From assembly GCF_009904055.1 (NCBI RefSeq), contig NZ_WYDP01000001.1:186001-250000 (forward strand): a stretch of 64,000 nucleotides of DNA. The letters run 5' to 3'. Position numbers and translations under genes: made by a program. This DNA is from Rubellimicrobium sp. CFH 75288. Its GTDB lineage: Bacteria > Pseudomonadota > Alphaproteobacteria > Rhodobacterales > Rhodobacteraceae. This document shows positions 52,226-62,755 of the stretch, piece after piece (position 1 is the first letter of the stretch; each line of letters opens with the position of its first letter). The notes under the pieces are model-generated. The model was not told the DNA's origin. It saw nothing but the letters and a program-made list of their open reading frames with translations, and searched no databases.

Positions 52226-55002
52226 GCCGCCGCCTCCGCCAGAACTCCGCCGATCACGCGGTCGGCCGCCGCCGTCGCCTCCGCGAGGCGGTCCGCCAGA
52301 TCCCCGAGGCTCTCCGCCCCCGTCTCGCGCAGCAGGAAGCGCCGCCCCCCCTCGCCAATGCGGTCGGGGTCGAGAGCGTCCGGGGTCAGCAGCCGCGCCG
52401 CCGCCTGCACGCGCCAGAGCAGCCGTTCGGAGGCGAGCAGCCGCTCCGCCTCGGCCGGGGGCAGCAGCCCCGCCTCCACCCCGGCCCGGACCTGCCCGGC
52501 CGTGCTCCGCTCGGCCGAGCCCGCCCGCAGCGCGAGACCCTGGGCGAACAGGTCCACGTCGCGCAGCCGTCCCGGGCCCACCTTGGCGTCCCAGGCGCCC
52601 TCCGCCCCCCCATGCGCGGCGAGGCGGGCGCGCATCGCGGCCACGTCCGGCAGCACGCGCCGGTCGCCGCGCCGGCCCGCGATCAGGTCCTGCCGGAACG
52701 CCTCGACTGCCATGCCCAACTCCTCCCACTCGCCCGTCCCCGCCACCACGCGCGCGCGCGTCAGCGCCAGGTGCTCCCAGGTCCAGGCCTCGTGGCGCTG
52801 GTAATCGCGGAAGGCGGTCCAGGAGGTGGCCACCGGCCCCTGCCGCCCGGAGGGGCGCAGCCGCATGTCCACCGCATAGAGCCGCCCCTCGGCCATCTGC
52901 GCGGAGAGCGCCGTCACCAGCGCCTGCGTGAGGCGCGCGAAATAGGTCCGCGGCGGCAGCGGGCGCGGCCCGTCCGACGCCTCTCCGGGCGCGTCGTAGA
53001 TCAGGATGAGATCGAGGTCTGAGGCCGCGTTGAGCCGCTCGGCGCCCAGCGACCCCATCCCCAGCGCCACGGCCGCCCAGCCCGGCCCCCCGCCGTGGCG
53101 GCGCGCGAAATCGGCGGCGACCAGCGGCAGGATGCGGCCCAGCACGGCGCCCGCCAGGTCGGCATAGAGGCGTCCCGCCTCCTCGGCATCGATCAGGCCC
53201 TGAAGGTGGTGGACGCCCACGCGGAACCACCATTCCTTGCTCCAGCGCCGTGCCGCGACCAGCGCGGCCTCGTAGTCCGCGGCCTCCCCCACCACCCGGC
53301 CCAGCGCGGTCTCGAGCGCCTCCCGCCCCGGCCACGGCTCCCAGAAGCCCCCGCCGATCACGGCGTCGAGGACCCCGGCATTGCGCGAGAGATAGCGCGC
53401 GAGCGCAGGCGAGGTCGCGGCGATCTCGGCGATCAGGCGCAGCAGGTCCGGGTTGGCCTCGAACAGCGCAAAGAGCTGCACCCCCGCCGGCAGACCGGCG
53501 AGAAAGCCGTCGAAGCTCGCCAGTGCCTCCTCGGGGCGGGCGGCCTCGCGCAGGCGGCGCAGGATCTCGGGGCGCAGGCGGCCGAAGATCTCGACCGCCC
53601 GCTGCGAGCGCAGGGCCGCATAGCGCGGCCAGCGCGCCGTCACCTCGGCGCCCCAGTCGTCCTCCGCCGCGGCCGGCGCCGCAGGGCCGGGTGCGAAGAA
53701 CCCTTCGGTGAGCGCATCCACCTCCTCGAGGCGCGCGCGCAGGTCGCGCCGGAGCGCCCCCTCCTCCTCGCCCGCCAGCGCGGCCAGGCGCGCCCAGCCC
53801 TCGGGCGCGGCGGGAAGCTGATGGGTCTGGGCATCCGCGATCATCTGGACGCGGTGCTCCATCTCGCGCAGCCGCGCGTAATGGGCCGAGAGCGTCTGCG
53901 TCACCCCTTCGGGCACCCAGCCCGCCGCCGAGAGCCGCCGCAGCGCCTCGAGGGTGCCGCGCACGCGCAGCGAGGGGTCGCGCCCGCCCGCGATGAGCTG
54001 GCGCGTCTGGGCGAAGAACTCGATCTCGCGGATGCCGCCGCGGCCCAGCTTCAGGTCGTGCCCGTCGAGCGCGAGCGGCCCGTGCAGCCCGCGATGGTCG
54101 CGGATGCGCAGCCGGATGTCGTGCGCGTCCCGGATGGCGGCAAAGTCGAGGTGGCGCCGCCAGACGAAGGGGCGCAGCGCATCGAGGAACCGGTCGCCGG
54201 CCGCGCGGTCGCCCCCGCAGGGCCGCGCCTTGATATAGGCCGCGCGCTCCCAGGTGCGGCCCAGGCTCTCGTAGTAGGATTCGGCCGCGGCCATGCCGAG
54301 GCAGACGGGCGTCACCGCCGCGTCGGGCCGGAGCCGCAGGTCCACGCGAAAGACATAGCCCTCTGCCGTGCGGTCCTGCAGCAGCGCGCAGAGCGCGCGG
54401 GCGACGCGGACGAAGCCCGCCCGCGCGGCGGCGAAGTCGTCCTCCCGCACCGCCGCCTCGTCGAACAGCAGCACGAGGTCGATGTCGCTCGAATAGTTGA
54501 GTTCGAACGCCCCCATCTTGCCCATGGCGAGCGCGACCATCCCCCCGGCCTCGGCCTCCGGCCGGACGGGCAGCCGCCCCCGGCCCGCCACCTCCGCGAC
54601 CAGCAGCCGCAGGCTGCGGTCCACCGCGAGGTCGGCCAGCCGCGTCAGCGCGCCCGTCGCCTCCCCCAGGCTCCAGCCTCCGCCCAGATCCATCAGCGCC
54701 GTCAGCAGGCCGACACGCCGCTTGGCCTGCCGCAGCGCGGGGCCGAGCGCCCGCCCCTCTGCCGCCCCCGCCTCGGCCAGCGCGGCCTCCAGCGCTCCCT
54801 CGGGGTCGTCGAGCGCGACGGCGATCCAGTCCCCCTCCCGCAGCAGGAGCTGCGCCAGATGCGGGCTGGAGCCGGCCGCGCCGCGGACGATCTCCGCCAC
54901 GGCCCCGTCCAGCGCGGGCAGACGCAGCAGCGCCTCGCGCCCGAGCGCGGCATCGAAGGGACGCGGGGCGCGCGTGGCGCGGGCGGCGAGCGGACGGGCC
55001 AT
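52222..55002 (-). CDS. glnE: Bifunctional glutamine synthetase adenylyltransferase/deadenylase
   Basis: 926 residues. Adds AMP to or removes it from glutamine synthetase under control of PII. Two nucleotidyltransferase domains are visible: the first with GKMGAFELNYSSDIDLVLLF (GS-x10-DxD type, about residues 155-175), the second with GSLGAERLNAASDLDLILIY (about 660-680). The linker carries GRGGIREIEFFAQTRQLIAG. ATG at 55002 chosen; a GTG at 55050 is possible, and neither has a strong ribosome site. Its stop overlaps the next gene. Confidence 0.94.
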   Translation of the reverse strand: MARPLAARATRAPRPFDAALGREALLRLPALDGAVAEIVRGAAGSSPHLAQLLLREGDWIAVALDDPEGALEAALAEAGAAEGRALGPALRQAKRRVGLLTALMDLGGGWSLGEATGALTRLADLAVDRSLRLLVAEVAGRGRLPVRPEAEAGGMVALAMGKMGAFELNYSSDIDLVLLFDEAAVREDDFAAARAGFVRVARALCALLQDRTAEGYVFRVDLRLRPDAAVTPVCLGMAAAESYYESLGRTWERAAYIKARPCGGDRAAGDRFLDALRPFVWRRHLDFAAIRDAHDIRLRIRDHRGLHGPLALDGHDLKLGRGGIREIEFFAQTRQLIAGGRDPSLRVRGTLEALRRLSAAGWVPEGVTQTLSAHYARLREMEHRVQMIADAQTHQLPAAPEGWARLAALAGEEEGALRRDLRARLEEVDALTEGFFAPGPAAPAAAEDDWGAEVTARWPRYAALRSQRAVEIFGRLRPEILRRLREAARPEEALASFDGFLAGLPAGVQLFALFEANPDLLRLIAEIAATSPALARYLSRNAGVLDAVIGGGFWEPWPGREALETALGRVVGEAADYEAALVAARRWSKEWWFRVGVHHLQGLIDAEEAGRLYADLAGAVLGRILPLVAADFARRHGGGPGWAAVALGMGSLGAERLNAASDLDLILIYDAPGEASDGPRPLPPRTYFARLTQALVTALSAQMAEGRLYAVDMRLRPSGRQGPVATSWTAFRDYQRHEAWTWEHLALTRARVVAGTGEWEELGMAVEAFRQDLIAGRRGDRRVLPDVAAMRARLAAHGGAEGAWDAKVGPGRLRDVDLFAQGLALRAGSAERSTAGQVRAGVEAGLLPPAEAERLLASERLLWRVQAAARLLTPDALDPDRIGEGGRRFLLRETGAESLGDLADRLAEATAAADRVIGGVLAEAAA

Positions 55003-55066
55003 GGGCGCGAGATTGGAGGGGCCCTCGCGCAGGGTCAACGTCAGGCGCACCGGCGTCGGACCGCCC

Positions 55067-55146
55067 GCATGTCAAAAACCTTCACATGCCGTCTTGAAAG
55101 GCTCGTCCCGGCATCCCAGTTGCGTGATGTGAAGGACATTCACATC
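55067..55146. promoter_or_regulatory. TTCACAT dyads upstream of the DUF2852 gene
   Basis: GATGTGAA-GGACA-TTCACATC (55126-55146) is a perfect 8-base inverted repeat. A second, shorter dyad GCATGT/ACATGC (55067-55072 and 55084-55089) includes another TTCACATG. The three TTCACAT half-sites lie in the 170-base gap between divergent glnE and the DUF2852 gene, with a possible -35 TTGAAA at 55094-55099. Looks like a regulator's binding sites; the regulator is unknown. Confidence 0.5.
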
Positions 55147-55172
55147 AACCCCGCCCCGAAGGAGACCGCCGC

Positions 55173-55670
55173 ATGAGCACCACCGACCTCTCCTCCGCCG
55201 CCGTCGTGCGGCGCGACCTGTCCGGTCCCGCCTGGTTCCTCCAGGGGGTGGACTGGCTGGATGCGCGCGGCCGCTGGGCCTGGCTCGTCCTGATGATCGT
55301 CGGCTTTGTGGTCTTCTGGCCGATCGGTCTGGCCGTTCTCGCCTACATGATCTGGAGCAAGCGCATGTTCGGACCCTCGTCCACCGCCCTCGACCGCCGC
55401 CGCAACGGGTGCGCCTCGCGCCGGAGCCGCCAGGAGGCCTGGGAGATGGCCCGGACCGCCCTGCGCCCCTCCGGCAATGCCGCCTTCGATGCCTACAAGG
55501 CCGAGACGCTGCGCCGGCTCGAGGAGGAGCAGCGCGCCTTCGAGGAATTCCTCGCCCGCCTGCGCGAGGCCAAGGACAAGGCCGAGTTCGACCAGTTCAT
55601 GGAGGACCGCGCCCGCCGCGCGCGCGAGGCCGACCCGCGCCCCGAGGACGACCGGCCCGACGCGGCCTGA
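55173..55670 (+). CDS. DUF2852 membrane protein
   Basis: 165 residues. One long hydrophobic segment (about 33-60, WAWLVLMIVGFVVFWPIGLA) anchors it; the C-terminal half is charged helix with the family block GNAAFDAYKAETLRRLEEEQ and LREAKDKAEFDQFMEDRA. Function unknown. AAGGAG is eight bases before the ATG. The promoter region has TTCACAT dyads, so it is probably regulated. A GC hairpin follows the stop. Confidence 0.85.
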   Translation: MSTTDLSSAAVVRRDLSGPAWFLQGVDWLDARGRWAWLVLMIVGFVVFWPIGLAVLAYMIWSKRMFGPSSTALDRRRNGCASRRSRQEAWEMARTALRPSGNAAFDAYKAETLRRLEEEQRAFEEFLARLREAKDKAEFDQFMEDRARRAREADPRPEDDRPDAA

Positions 55671-55732
55671 CCTTCCGCGATCCCCGGCGCCCCGCCCCTT
55701 GCGCGGGCGGGTCCCCGGCCCCACCTGAGCCA

Positions 55733-55753
55733 GCCCCGGCCGCCGGCCGGGGC
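55733..55753 (+). terminator. Hairpin after the DUF2852 gene
   Basis: GCCCCGGCC-GCC-GGCCGGGGC, a perfect 9-base stem with a 3-base loop, 62 bases after the stop. No strong T-run follows, so efficiency is uncertain. Confidence 0.45.
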
Positions 55754-55786
55754 CTTCGCGTCCCCAGGAGCCGCCCAGGAGCCGCC

Positions 55787-56230
55787 ATGTCCGCCACTCT
55801 TCTCGGCCTGCCCGATCCGGTCCGCGAGCCCGACTTCTACCGGGGCGTCGCCGCCAAGCGCGCGCTCGCCTGGGTCGTGGATGCCACGATCACCTTCGGG
55901 CTCTGCCTGCTCGTGCTGCCCTTGACCGCCTTCACGGCGCTGTTCTGGTGGCCCGTGCTGTGGATGATCGTGGGCTTTCTCTATCGCTGGGCGACGCTCT
56001 CCTCCGGGTCGGCCACCTGGGGCATGCGCGTGATGGCGATCACGATCCGCGGGCCGGACGGGGCCCGGCTCGACCCCGTCACGGCCTTCCTGCACACGCT
56101 CGGCTATACGGTCTCTGTGGCGCTGGTGCCGCTCCAGATCCTGTCGGCCGCGCTGATGGTGGGGCTCGGCCGCGGACAGGGCCTGACCGACCTCGTGCTG
56201 GGGACGGCAGCAATCAACCGCCCGGCCTGA
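55787..56230 (+). CDS. RDD-family membrane protein
   Basis: 147 residues with an RDD domain: [20 protein letters not shown] contains the Arg...Asp pair, spans follow at about 33-55 ([18 protein letters not shown]) and 60-75, and [20 protein letters not shown] is the family loop before the last span. Some RDD proteins are ion exchangers; no specific role can be given. ATG follows CCAGGAGCCGCC. Preceded by a hairpin and followed by another. Confidence 0.85.
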   Translation: MSATLLGLPDPVREPDFYRGVAAKRALAWVVDATITFGLCLLVLPLTAFTALFWWPVLWMIVGFLYRWATLSSGSATWGMRVMAITIRGPDGARLDPVTAFLHTLGYTVSVALVPLQILSAALMVGLGRGQGLTDLVLGTAAINRPA

Positions 56231-56247
56231 GCGCGGACGGGCAGAGA

Positions 56248-56279
56248 CCCCCGGCTGCCCCTTGGCGGACCGCCGGGGG
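56248..56279 (+). terminator. Hairpin after the RDD gene
   Basis: CCCCCGGC (56248-56255) and GCCGGGGG (56272-56279) pair perfectly across a 16-base loop, 18 bases after the stop. It overlaps the candidate bpt promoter, so it could be a terminator or a regulatory element. Confidence 0.35.
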
Positions 56280-56290
56280 CGCGCTAGCAT
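56262..56290 (+). promoter_or_regulatory. Candidate promoter of bpt
   Basis: TTGGCG (56262-56267), 17 bases, TAGCAT (56285-56290), 48 bases before the bpt ATG. Good spacing and fair boxes. Confidence 0.4.
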
Positions 56291-56337
56291 CCCCCGGACG
56301 CCCCCGACACAGCCGGTCCCGGAACGCCCGACGCCCG

Positions 56338-57156
56338 ATGCGCCACTCGCTCCCTCTCGCGCCGCAATTCTACGTCACGGCACCGCAGCCCTGCCCCTAT
56401 CTCGACAACCGCATGGAGCGCAAGCTCTTTACGGCGCTGGGCGGCGACGGGGCCGAACGGCTCAACGACGCGCTCTCCAAGCAGGGCTTCCGCCGCAGCC
56501 AGAACGTCCTCTACCGGCCCTCCTGCGCCGATTGCCAGGCCTGCTATTCGGCCCGCATCCGCGCCGCCGACTTCGCCCCCTCGCGCTCGCAGGCGCGCGT
56601 GCTGCGCCGCAATGCCGGGCTGCGCCGCCGCGCCGTCTCCCCCTGGGCCACCGAGGAGCAGTTCGCCCTCTTCCGGCGCTATCTCGACAGCCGCCACGCC
56701 ACCGGCGGCATGGCCGACATGGACATCTTCGAATTCGCCGCCATGATCGAGGAGACGCCCGTGCGCACGCGGCTGGTGGAATACCGCGACGGCAGCGGCG
56801 TCCTGCGCGCGGTCTGCCTCACGGACGTGCTCGATGACGGGCTGTCCATGGTCTATTCGTTCTTCGACCCGGACCTCGAACGGGACTCGCCGGGAACCTT
56901 CATCATCCTCGACCATGTCAGCCTCGCGCGCGAGCTCGACCTTCCCTTCGTCTATCTGGGCTACTGGGTGCCCGGCAGCGCCAAGATGGGCTACAAGTCG
57001 CGCTTCGGGGCGCTCGAGGTGTACAAGGCCGGGCGCTGGCAGCCGATCGGCGACCCGGCCTCCTATGCCACCAGCATCCACCCCCTCTCCGTCGATCCCA
57101 TCGCCGAGCAGGTGGCCCGGATCCAGCTTCCCGACGGCCGCGCCCCCCGCCGCTGA
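56338..57156 (+). CDS. bpt: Aspartate/glutamate leucyl-transferase (Bpt)
   Basis: 272 residues. Transfers leucine from Leu-tRNA to N-terminal Asp or Glu, marking proteins for ClpS/ClpAP (N-degron pathway). Typical features: [18 protein letters not shown] near the start, cysteines in [16 protein letters not shown], and the C-terminal [20 protein letters not shown] with [10 protein letters not shown]. Related to eukaryotic arginyl-transferases; the bacterial form with this N-terminus is the Bpt group. ATG at 56338 fits the family start. Confidence 0.93.
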   Translation: MRHSLPLAPQFYVTAPQPCPYLDNRMERKLFTALGGDGAERLNDALSKQGFRRSQNVLYRPSCADCQACYSARIRAADFAPSRSQARVLRRNAGLRRRAVSPWATEEQFALFRRYLDSRHATGGMADMDIFEFAAMIEETPVRTRLVEYRDGSGVLRAVCLTDVLDDGLSMVYSFFDPDLERDSPGTFIILDHVSLARELDLPFVYLGYWVPGSAKMGYKSRFGALEVYKAGRWQPIGDPASYATSIHPLSVDPIAEQVARIQLPDGRAPRR

Positions 57157-57172
57157 CCGCGCCCCTTCCTGA

Positions 57173-57185
57173 CCTTGCGACAAGG
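57173..57185. promoter_or_regulatory. Short dyad upstream of the TRAP genes
   Basis: CCTTG-CGA-CAAGG, a perfect 5-base inverted repeat, 79 bases before the small permease start. It could be an operator; it is short enough to occur by chance. Confidence 0.2.
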
Positions 57186-57263
57186 GTTCTACGCTGCTGT
57201 TGACGCCTCGCGCCCCCGCATGACACTGGCGCGCAGATCCGCCGCGGTCGGAGGGAGGGGGAC

Positions 57264-57803
57264 TTGGGCGCGCTTCTGGCACTCTCGCGCGGGATCGACC
57301 GCGTCACCATCGCGCTGGGACGCATCGCGGCAGTCCTCGTGCTGGCCGCCGCGCTGATCAGCGCGGGCAACGCCACCTCGCGCTACCTGTTCGCGCTCAG
57401 CTCCAACGCCTGGCTGGAGATCCAGTGGTACCTGTTCGGCGGCATCATCATGCTCGCCGCGGCCGAGACGCTGCGCCAGAACGGCCATGTGCGCGTGGAC
57501 CTCATCTATTCCAACATCTCCGAGCGCAAGCGCCTCTGGATCGACATCGTCGGCATCCTCGTCTTTCTTCTGCCCTTCTCGATCTTCCTGGCCTGGCTGT
57601 GCTGGCCCGTGGCGTGGGGTGCGTTCCAGCGGGGCGAGATGTCGTCGAACTCGGGCGGGCTGATCCGCTGGCCGGTTCGCACGATCATCGCGCTGGGCTT
57701 CACGCTGGTCGCCGTGCAGGGCGTCTCCGAGCTCATCAAGCGGATCGCGGCCCTGCGCGGCACGATCCGGCTCGATCTCTCCTACGAAAAGCCCCAGCAG
57801 TAA
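57264..57803 (+). CDS. TRAP transporter small permease (DctQ type)
   Basis: 179 residues, four predicted spans (about 14-36, 50-70, 88-112, 132-152). The start LSRGIDRVTIALGRIAAVLV is followed by the family block SNAWLEIQWYLFGGIIMLAA and TLRQNGHVRVDLIY. Works with the large permease to import an acid driven by sodium. TTG start with GGAGGGAGGGGG upstream. The large permease begins 10 bases after its stop. Confidence 0.9.
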   Translation: MGALLALSRGIDRVTIALGRIAAVLVLAAALISAGNATSRYLFALSSNAWLEIQWYLFGGIIMLAAAETLRQNGHVRVDLIYSNISERKRLWIDIVGILVFLLPFSIFLAWLCWPVAWGAFQRGEMSSNSGGLIRWPVRTIIALGFTLVAVQGVSELIKRIAALRGTIRLDLSYEKPQQ

Positions 57804-57813
57804 GGGTCCCCCG

Positions 57814-59403
57814 ATGTTCGAGTACGGCCCCCTGCCGCCGCTGATGTTCCTGAGCATGGTCGCCTTCATGCTCTACGGCTTCCCGGTGGCCTTTTCCCTC
57901 GGCGCGGTGGGGCTGACCTTCGGGCTGATCGGCATCGCCACGGACCATTTCGCGCCGACCTTCCTCAACGCGCTCCCCCACCGGGTGTTCGGGATCGTCT
58001 CCAACGACATCCTGCTCGCCATTCCCTTCTTCACCTTCATGGGTGCGATCCTCGAGCGCGCGGGCCTCGCCGAGGACCTGCTCGAGGGCACCGGCAAGCT
58101 CTTCGGGCGCATTCCCGGCGGGCTTGCCTATGCGGTCATCCTGGTGGGCGCGATCCTGGGGGCGATGACGGGGACCGTCGCGGCCTCGGTGCTGACGATG
58201 GGCGTGATCTCGCTGCCGATCATGCTGCGCTACGGCTACTCGCAGAAGCTCGCCACCGGAGTGATCGCAGCCTCGGGGACGATCGCGCAGCTCATCCCGC
58301 CCTCGCTCGTGCTCATCATCCTCGCCGACCAGCTCGGCAAGCCGGTGGGGCAGATGTATCTGGGCGCCTTCGGGCCCGCGGGGATGCAGGTCCTGCTGTT
58401 CCTGCTCTTCGTGCTGGCGGTCTCGTTGGTCCGCCCCAACCTCGTGCCGCCCTTGCCGCCGGAGGTGCGGGGGGACCTGACCTTCGCCCTCGTGCTGCGG
58501 GTCCTGTGGGGGATCGTGCCGCCGCTCGTGCTGATCTTCCTCGTGCTGGGGACGATCTTCCTCGGGCTGGCCACGCCGACCGAGTCGGGCGCGCTGGGCG
58601 TGGTCGGCGCGCTCGTGCTCGCGGCGATGAACCGGCGGCTCTCCTGGCCGCTCGTGTCCCAGGCGATGGCCACGACCGCCCGGATCACGGCGATGGTCGT
58701 GTTCATCCTGATCGGCGCCTCCATCTTCACGCTGGTCTTCCAGGGCATGGACGGCGGCCGCTGGATCGAGCACCTCCTGTCGCACCTGCCCGGCGGCCAG
58801 CTCGGGTTCCTGATCTTCGTCAACGTCTTCATCTTCTTCCTGGCCTTCTTTCTCGACTTCTTCGAGATCGCCTTCATCGTCGTGCCGCTGCTCGCGCCGG
58901 TGGCCCAGAGCCTCGGGATCGACCTGATCTGGTTCGGGGTGCTGCTCTGCGTGAACATGCAGACGGCCTTTATGCACCCGCCCTTCGGCTTCGCCCTGTT
59001 CTACCTGCGCTCCATCACCCCGCCCGAGGTGCGCACCTCGCAGATCTATCTCGGGGCGCTGCCCTGGCTGGGGATGCAGCTCGCTCTGGTGGTCATCGTG
59101 ATCTTCTGGCCGGGTCTCGTGACCGGCAACCTGTCCCAGGCGCCGCGCATCAACCTCGACGACGTGCGCATCGAGGTGCCCGGCTTCGCCCCCGGCGGCG
59201 GCCTCGGGGCACCGCCCGGTCTGGGGGCGCCGCCGGGACTGGGCGCGCCGCCGGGCCTGGCGGCGCCGGGCGCGGCCCTCCAGCCGGGCGCGGGGCCGGG
59301 CCAGCCTGCGCTCGGGCAACCCTCCTTCGGTCAGCCCCCCGCGGCAGCCCCGGCACCGGGAGCGCTGGGGCAGCCGCCCGCCCTTCTGGCCCCCCCGCCC
59401 TGA
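57814..59403 (+). CDS. TRAP transporter large permease (DctM type) with Pro/Gly tail
   Basis: 529 residues. About residues 1-455 are the many-span DctM permease (NALPHRVFGIVSNDILLAIP, AASGTIAQLIPPSLVLIILA, LGLATPTESGALGVVGALVL). From about 458 the protein ends in a 70-residue low-complexity tail with three tandem GLGAPP units and further Pro/Gln/Ala repeats, unlike usual DctM proteins of 430-460 residues. The tail probably hangs in cytoplasm or periplasm without a fixed fold. A strong hairpin lies after the stop. Confidence 0.9.
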   Translation: MFEYGPLPPLMFLSMVAFMLYGFPVAFSLGAVGLTFGLIGIATDHFAPTFLNALPHRVFGIVSNDILLAIPFFTFMGAILERAGLAEDLLEGTGKLFGRIPGGLAYAVILVGAILGAMTGTVAASVLTMGVISLPIMLRYGYSQKLATGVIAASGTIAQLIPPSLVLIILADQLGKPVGQMYLGAFGPAGMQVLLFLLFVLAVSLVRPNLVPPLPPEVRGDLTFALVLRVLWGIVPPLVLIFLVLGTIFLGLATPTESGALGVVGALVLAAMNRRLSWPLVSQAMATTARITAMVVFILIGASIFTLVFQGMDGGRWIEHLLSHLPGGQLGFLIFVNVFIFFLAFFLDFFEIAFIVVPLLAPVAQSLGIDLIWFGVLLCVNMQTAFMHPPFGFALFYLRSITPPEVRTSQIYLGALPWLGMQLALVVIVIFWPGLVTGNLSQAPRINLDDVRIEVPGFAPGGGLGAPPGLGAPPGLGAPPGLAAPGAALQPGAGPGQPALGQPSFGQPPAAAPAPGALGQPPALLAPPP

Positions 59404-59411
59404 ACGGCAAT

Positions 59412-59436
59412 CCCCCGGAGGCGGGGCCTCCGGGGG
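59412..59436. terminator. Bidirectional hairpin between TRAP genes
   Basis: CCCCCGGAGG-CGGGG-CCTCCGGGGG, a perfect 10-base stem with a 5-base loop, 9 bases after the large permease stop and 29 after the stop of the convergent binding-protein gene. Without a T-run, but well placed to end both transcripts. Confidence 0.6.
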
Positions 59437-59464
59437 GGCGGTCGCACGGCGGTCGCGGCGCGCG

Positions 59465-60616
<1,152 letters not shown>

Positions 60617-60684
60617 TTAGCGGCGGTCCGTCACCCCGCAAGCGCGGCGTGGCGTGCTGCCCTCGCGTCACGCGTCGCGCGGAC

Positions 60685-60717
60685 GAAAAAGGGGGCGGCC
60701 CGGCGCCGGACCGCCCC
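60685..60717 (-). terminator. Rho-independent terminator of phoX
   Basis: Twelve-base stem GGGGCGGTCCGG/CCGGGCCGCCCC (one mismatch) followed on the minus strand by CTTTTTC, 22 bases beyond the phoX stop. The clearest intrinsic terminator in the window. Confidence 0.8.
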
Positions 60718-60738
60718 TGCCGATCCGTCCGCCTGCCG

Positions 60739-62706
60739 TCAGGCGATCACGGCATTGTCGGCGCGCTTGATCGCCACGATGGCCGAGCGCGGCAGGCCGT
60801 GCCCGTCGGGCCAGTGGCCGCCCGGATGCTGGATGCCCGCAAAGATCGTGCGGCGGTCGGCCGAGAAGGCCATCCCCGTCACCTCGCACCCGTTCGGCCC
60901 GGTCAGGAAGCGCGCGATCTCGCCCGTCGCCGGGTCGCCCACCAGCATCTGGTTGTTGCCCATGCCGGCATAGTCGCCCTCGTTGCTGTCCTCGCCGTCG
61001 GTCTGGATCCAGACCAGGCCCTTGCTGTCGAACATCATCCCGTCGGGCGAGTTGAACATGTTGCCCGGCGTGACATTGGGGCTGCCGGCATAGGGGCTGT
61101 CGGGATGGACCTCGGGATTGCCCGCCATCACGTAGAGATCCCAGGTGAAGCCCTCGGCCGCATGGTCCTGCCCGTCGGGATACCAGCGGACGATCTGGCC
61201 GTAGAGGTTCTCGTCCCGCGGGTTGGGGCTGTTCTCGACGGCCTCCATCGGGTCGCCGCCGCGGTTGGTGGCGCCGGGCTTGCGGCGGCTGTTGTTGGTC
61301 AGGCAGCAATAGGCCTCGGCCGCCAGCGGGTTGACCGCGACCCATTCGGGCCGGTCCATCGTCGTCGCCCCCACGGCCGAGGCGGCCTGACGGGTCCAGA
61401 TGTGGATCAGCGCCCGGTCCATCCCCGTCGCCTCCGGCGTGAGCGCAAGCCAGGTTCCCGTCCCGTCGGGGTCGAAGCGCGCCACATAGAGCTGGCCCTC
61501 GTCGAGCAGCGTGTCGGTGTTCCCGCCGGGCACATAGGGATCGCGCGAGACGTACTTGTAGAGGAACTCGCCCCGCTCGTCGTCGCCCAGATAGACGACC
61601 ACCCGTCCGTCGCGCGCGATCACCAGAGCCGCGTTCTCGTGCTTGATGCGGCCCAGCGCGGTGCGCTTGACAGGAACCGAATCGGGCTTGGACGGGTCGA
61701 TCTCCACGACATAGCCGTGGCGGTTGGGCTCGTTGGGATTCTTGGCGATGTCGAATCGCGGGTCGAACATCTCGTAGCCGTAGCCCGAGCTCGTGCCGAT
61801 CCCGTAGCGGTCGAAGCCCTCGGGCAGCGTCAGGTCGGGGTCGGAGGAGCCGAAATAGCCGTTGAAATTCTCCTCGCAGGTCAGATAGGTGCCCCAGGGC
61901 GTCCGGCCCGAGCCGCAATTGTTGAGCGTGCCCAGCACGTTGAGCCCTTCGGGATCGGCCTCGGTGCGCAGCAGCTCGTGCCCGGCGGCCGGCCCGCTCA
62001 GGCGCATGGGCGTGTTGTGGTCGATGCGGCGGTTGAAGGGGCTGTCCACCACGATCGCCCAGCCGTCCGGCCCCTCGGCCAGTTCCACGACGCTGACGCC
62101 CTGCACCGCCTGCGCCTTGGCCACCTCCTCGGCCGAGGCAGGCAGGATGCGGTAGTCGAGCGCCGCCGCGCGCTCCTCCTCGGTGGTCGCGGCCGCGGCC
62201 TTGGCCTCGGCCTCGGCGGCCAGACGGGCGGCCGTCTCGGGCAGCAGCGTGTCGAGGTTGGTGTATTCGTGGTTCACGCACAGGACCTGATGCTCGCCGA
62301 TGGTGAACATCTCCATCCCGTCGGTGTTGTCGCCCACCGCGCGGCGCGTCGATTCGGCGGTGCCGCCGGTCGCGTGGTCGAAGGCCGGCGCGTCCGAGAA
62401 CAGCGGATCGCCCCAGCGCAGCAGCACCTGATGCGTGTAGCCTTCGGGGACATGGACCTCGAAATCGGTTGCGATCGGAATGGGCGTGAAGCCGAAGCGC
62501 GACACGGTCTGCGCCTGGGCCGAGGTCGTGCCGAGCAGACCCATCGCCGCCGCGCCGGACCCGAAGGCGATCACGCCCCCCAGGAACCCGCGGCGCGAGA
62601 TGGCCTCCTCCACCACGCGGTCGAAATCCACCGTCTCGGGGGCGGGACGGATCTGCTCGTCGCGCGCATCCCAGTCGATCAGGAATCGGCTGCGGTCGTG
62701 ATGCAT
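60739..62706 (-). CDS. phoX: PhoX-family phosphatase (Tat-exported)
   Basis: 655 residues. Calcium/iron-dependent alkaline phosphatase of the PhoX type, periplasmic, releasing phosphate from organic esters. Tat motif SRRGFLGG near residue 43, then a hydrophobic stretch and SAQAQ. Beta-propeller core: GTLNNCGSGRTPWGTYLTCE and ENFNGYF (with the iron Cys region), RIKHENAALVIARDGRVVVY and YLGDDERGEFLYKYVS. AGGGGAG before the ATG. A PHO box 50 bases upstream and an intrinsic terminator downstream make it a single-gene PhoB unit. Confidence 0.94.
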   Translation of the reverse strand: MHHDRSRFLIDWDARDEQIRPAPETVDFDRVVEEAISRRGFLGGVIAFGSGAAAMGLLGTTSAQAQTVSRFGFTPIPIATDFEVHVPEGYTHQVLLRWGDPLFSDAPAFDHATGGTAESTRRAVGDNTDGMEMFTIGEHQVLCVNHEYTNLDTLLPETAARLAAEAEAKAAAATTEEERAAALDYRILPASAEEVAKAQAVQGVSVVELAEGPDGWAIVVDSPFNRRIDHNTPMRLSGPAAGHELLRTEADPEGLNVLGTLNNCGSGRTPWGTYLTCEENFNGYFGSSDPDLTLPEGFDRYGIGTSSGYGYEMFDPRFDIAKNPNEPNRHGYVVEIDPSKPDSVPVKRTALGRIKHENAALVIARDGRVVVYLGDDERGEFLYKYVSRDPYVPGGNTDTLLDEGQLYVARFDPDGTGTWLALTPEATGMDRALIHIWTRQAASAVGATTMDRPEWVAVNPLAAEAYCCLTNNSRRKPGATNRGGDPMEAVENSPNPRDENLYGQIVRWYPDGQDHAAEGFTWDLYVMAGNPEVHPDSPYAGSPNVTPGNMFNSPDGMMFDSKGLVWIQTDGEDSNEGDYAGMGNNQMLVGDPATGEIARFLTGPNGCEVTGMAFSADRRTIFAGIQHPGGHWPDGHGLPRSAIVAIKRADNAVIA

Positions 62707-62755
62707 GGCTGGCTCCCCTCGCAAAGCTCTGCGCGCCCGGCGCTACCCTCCTCGC

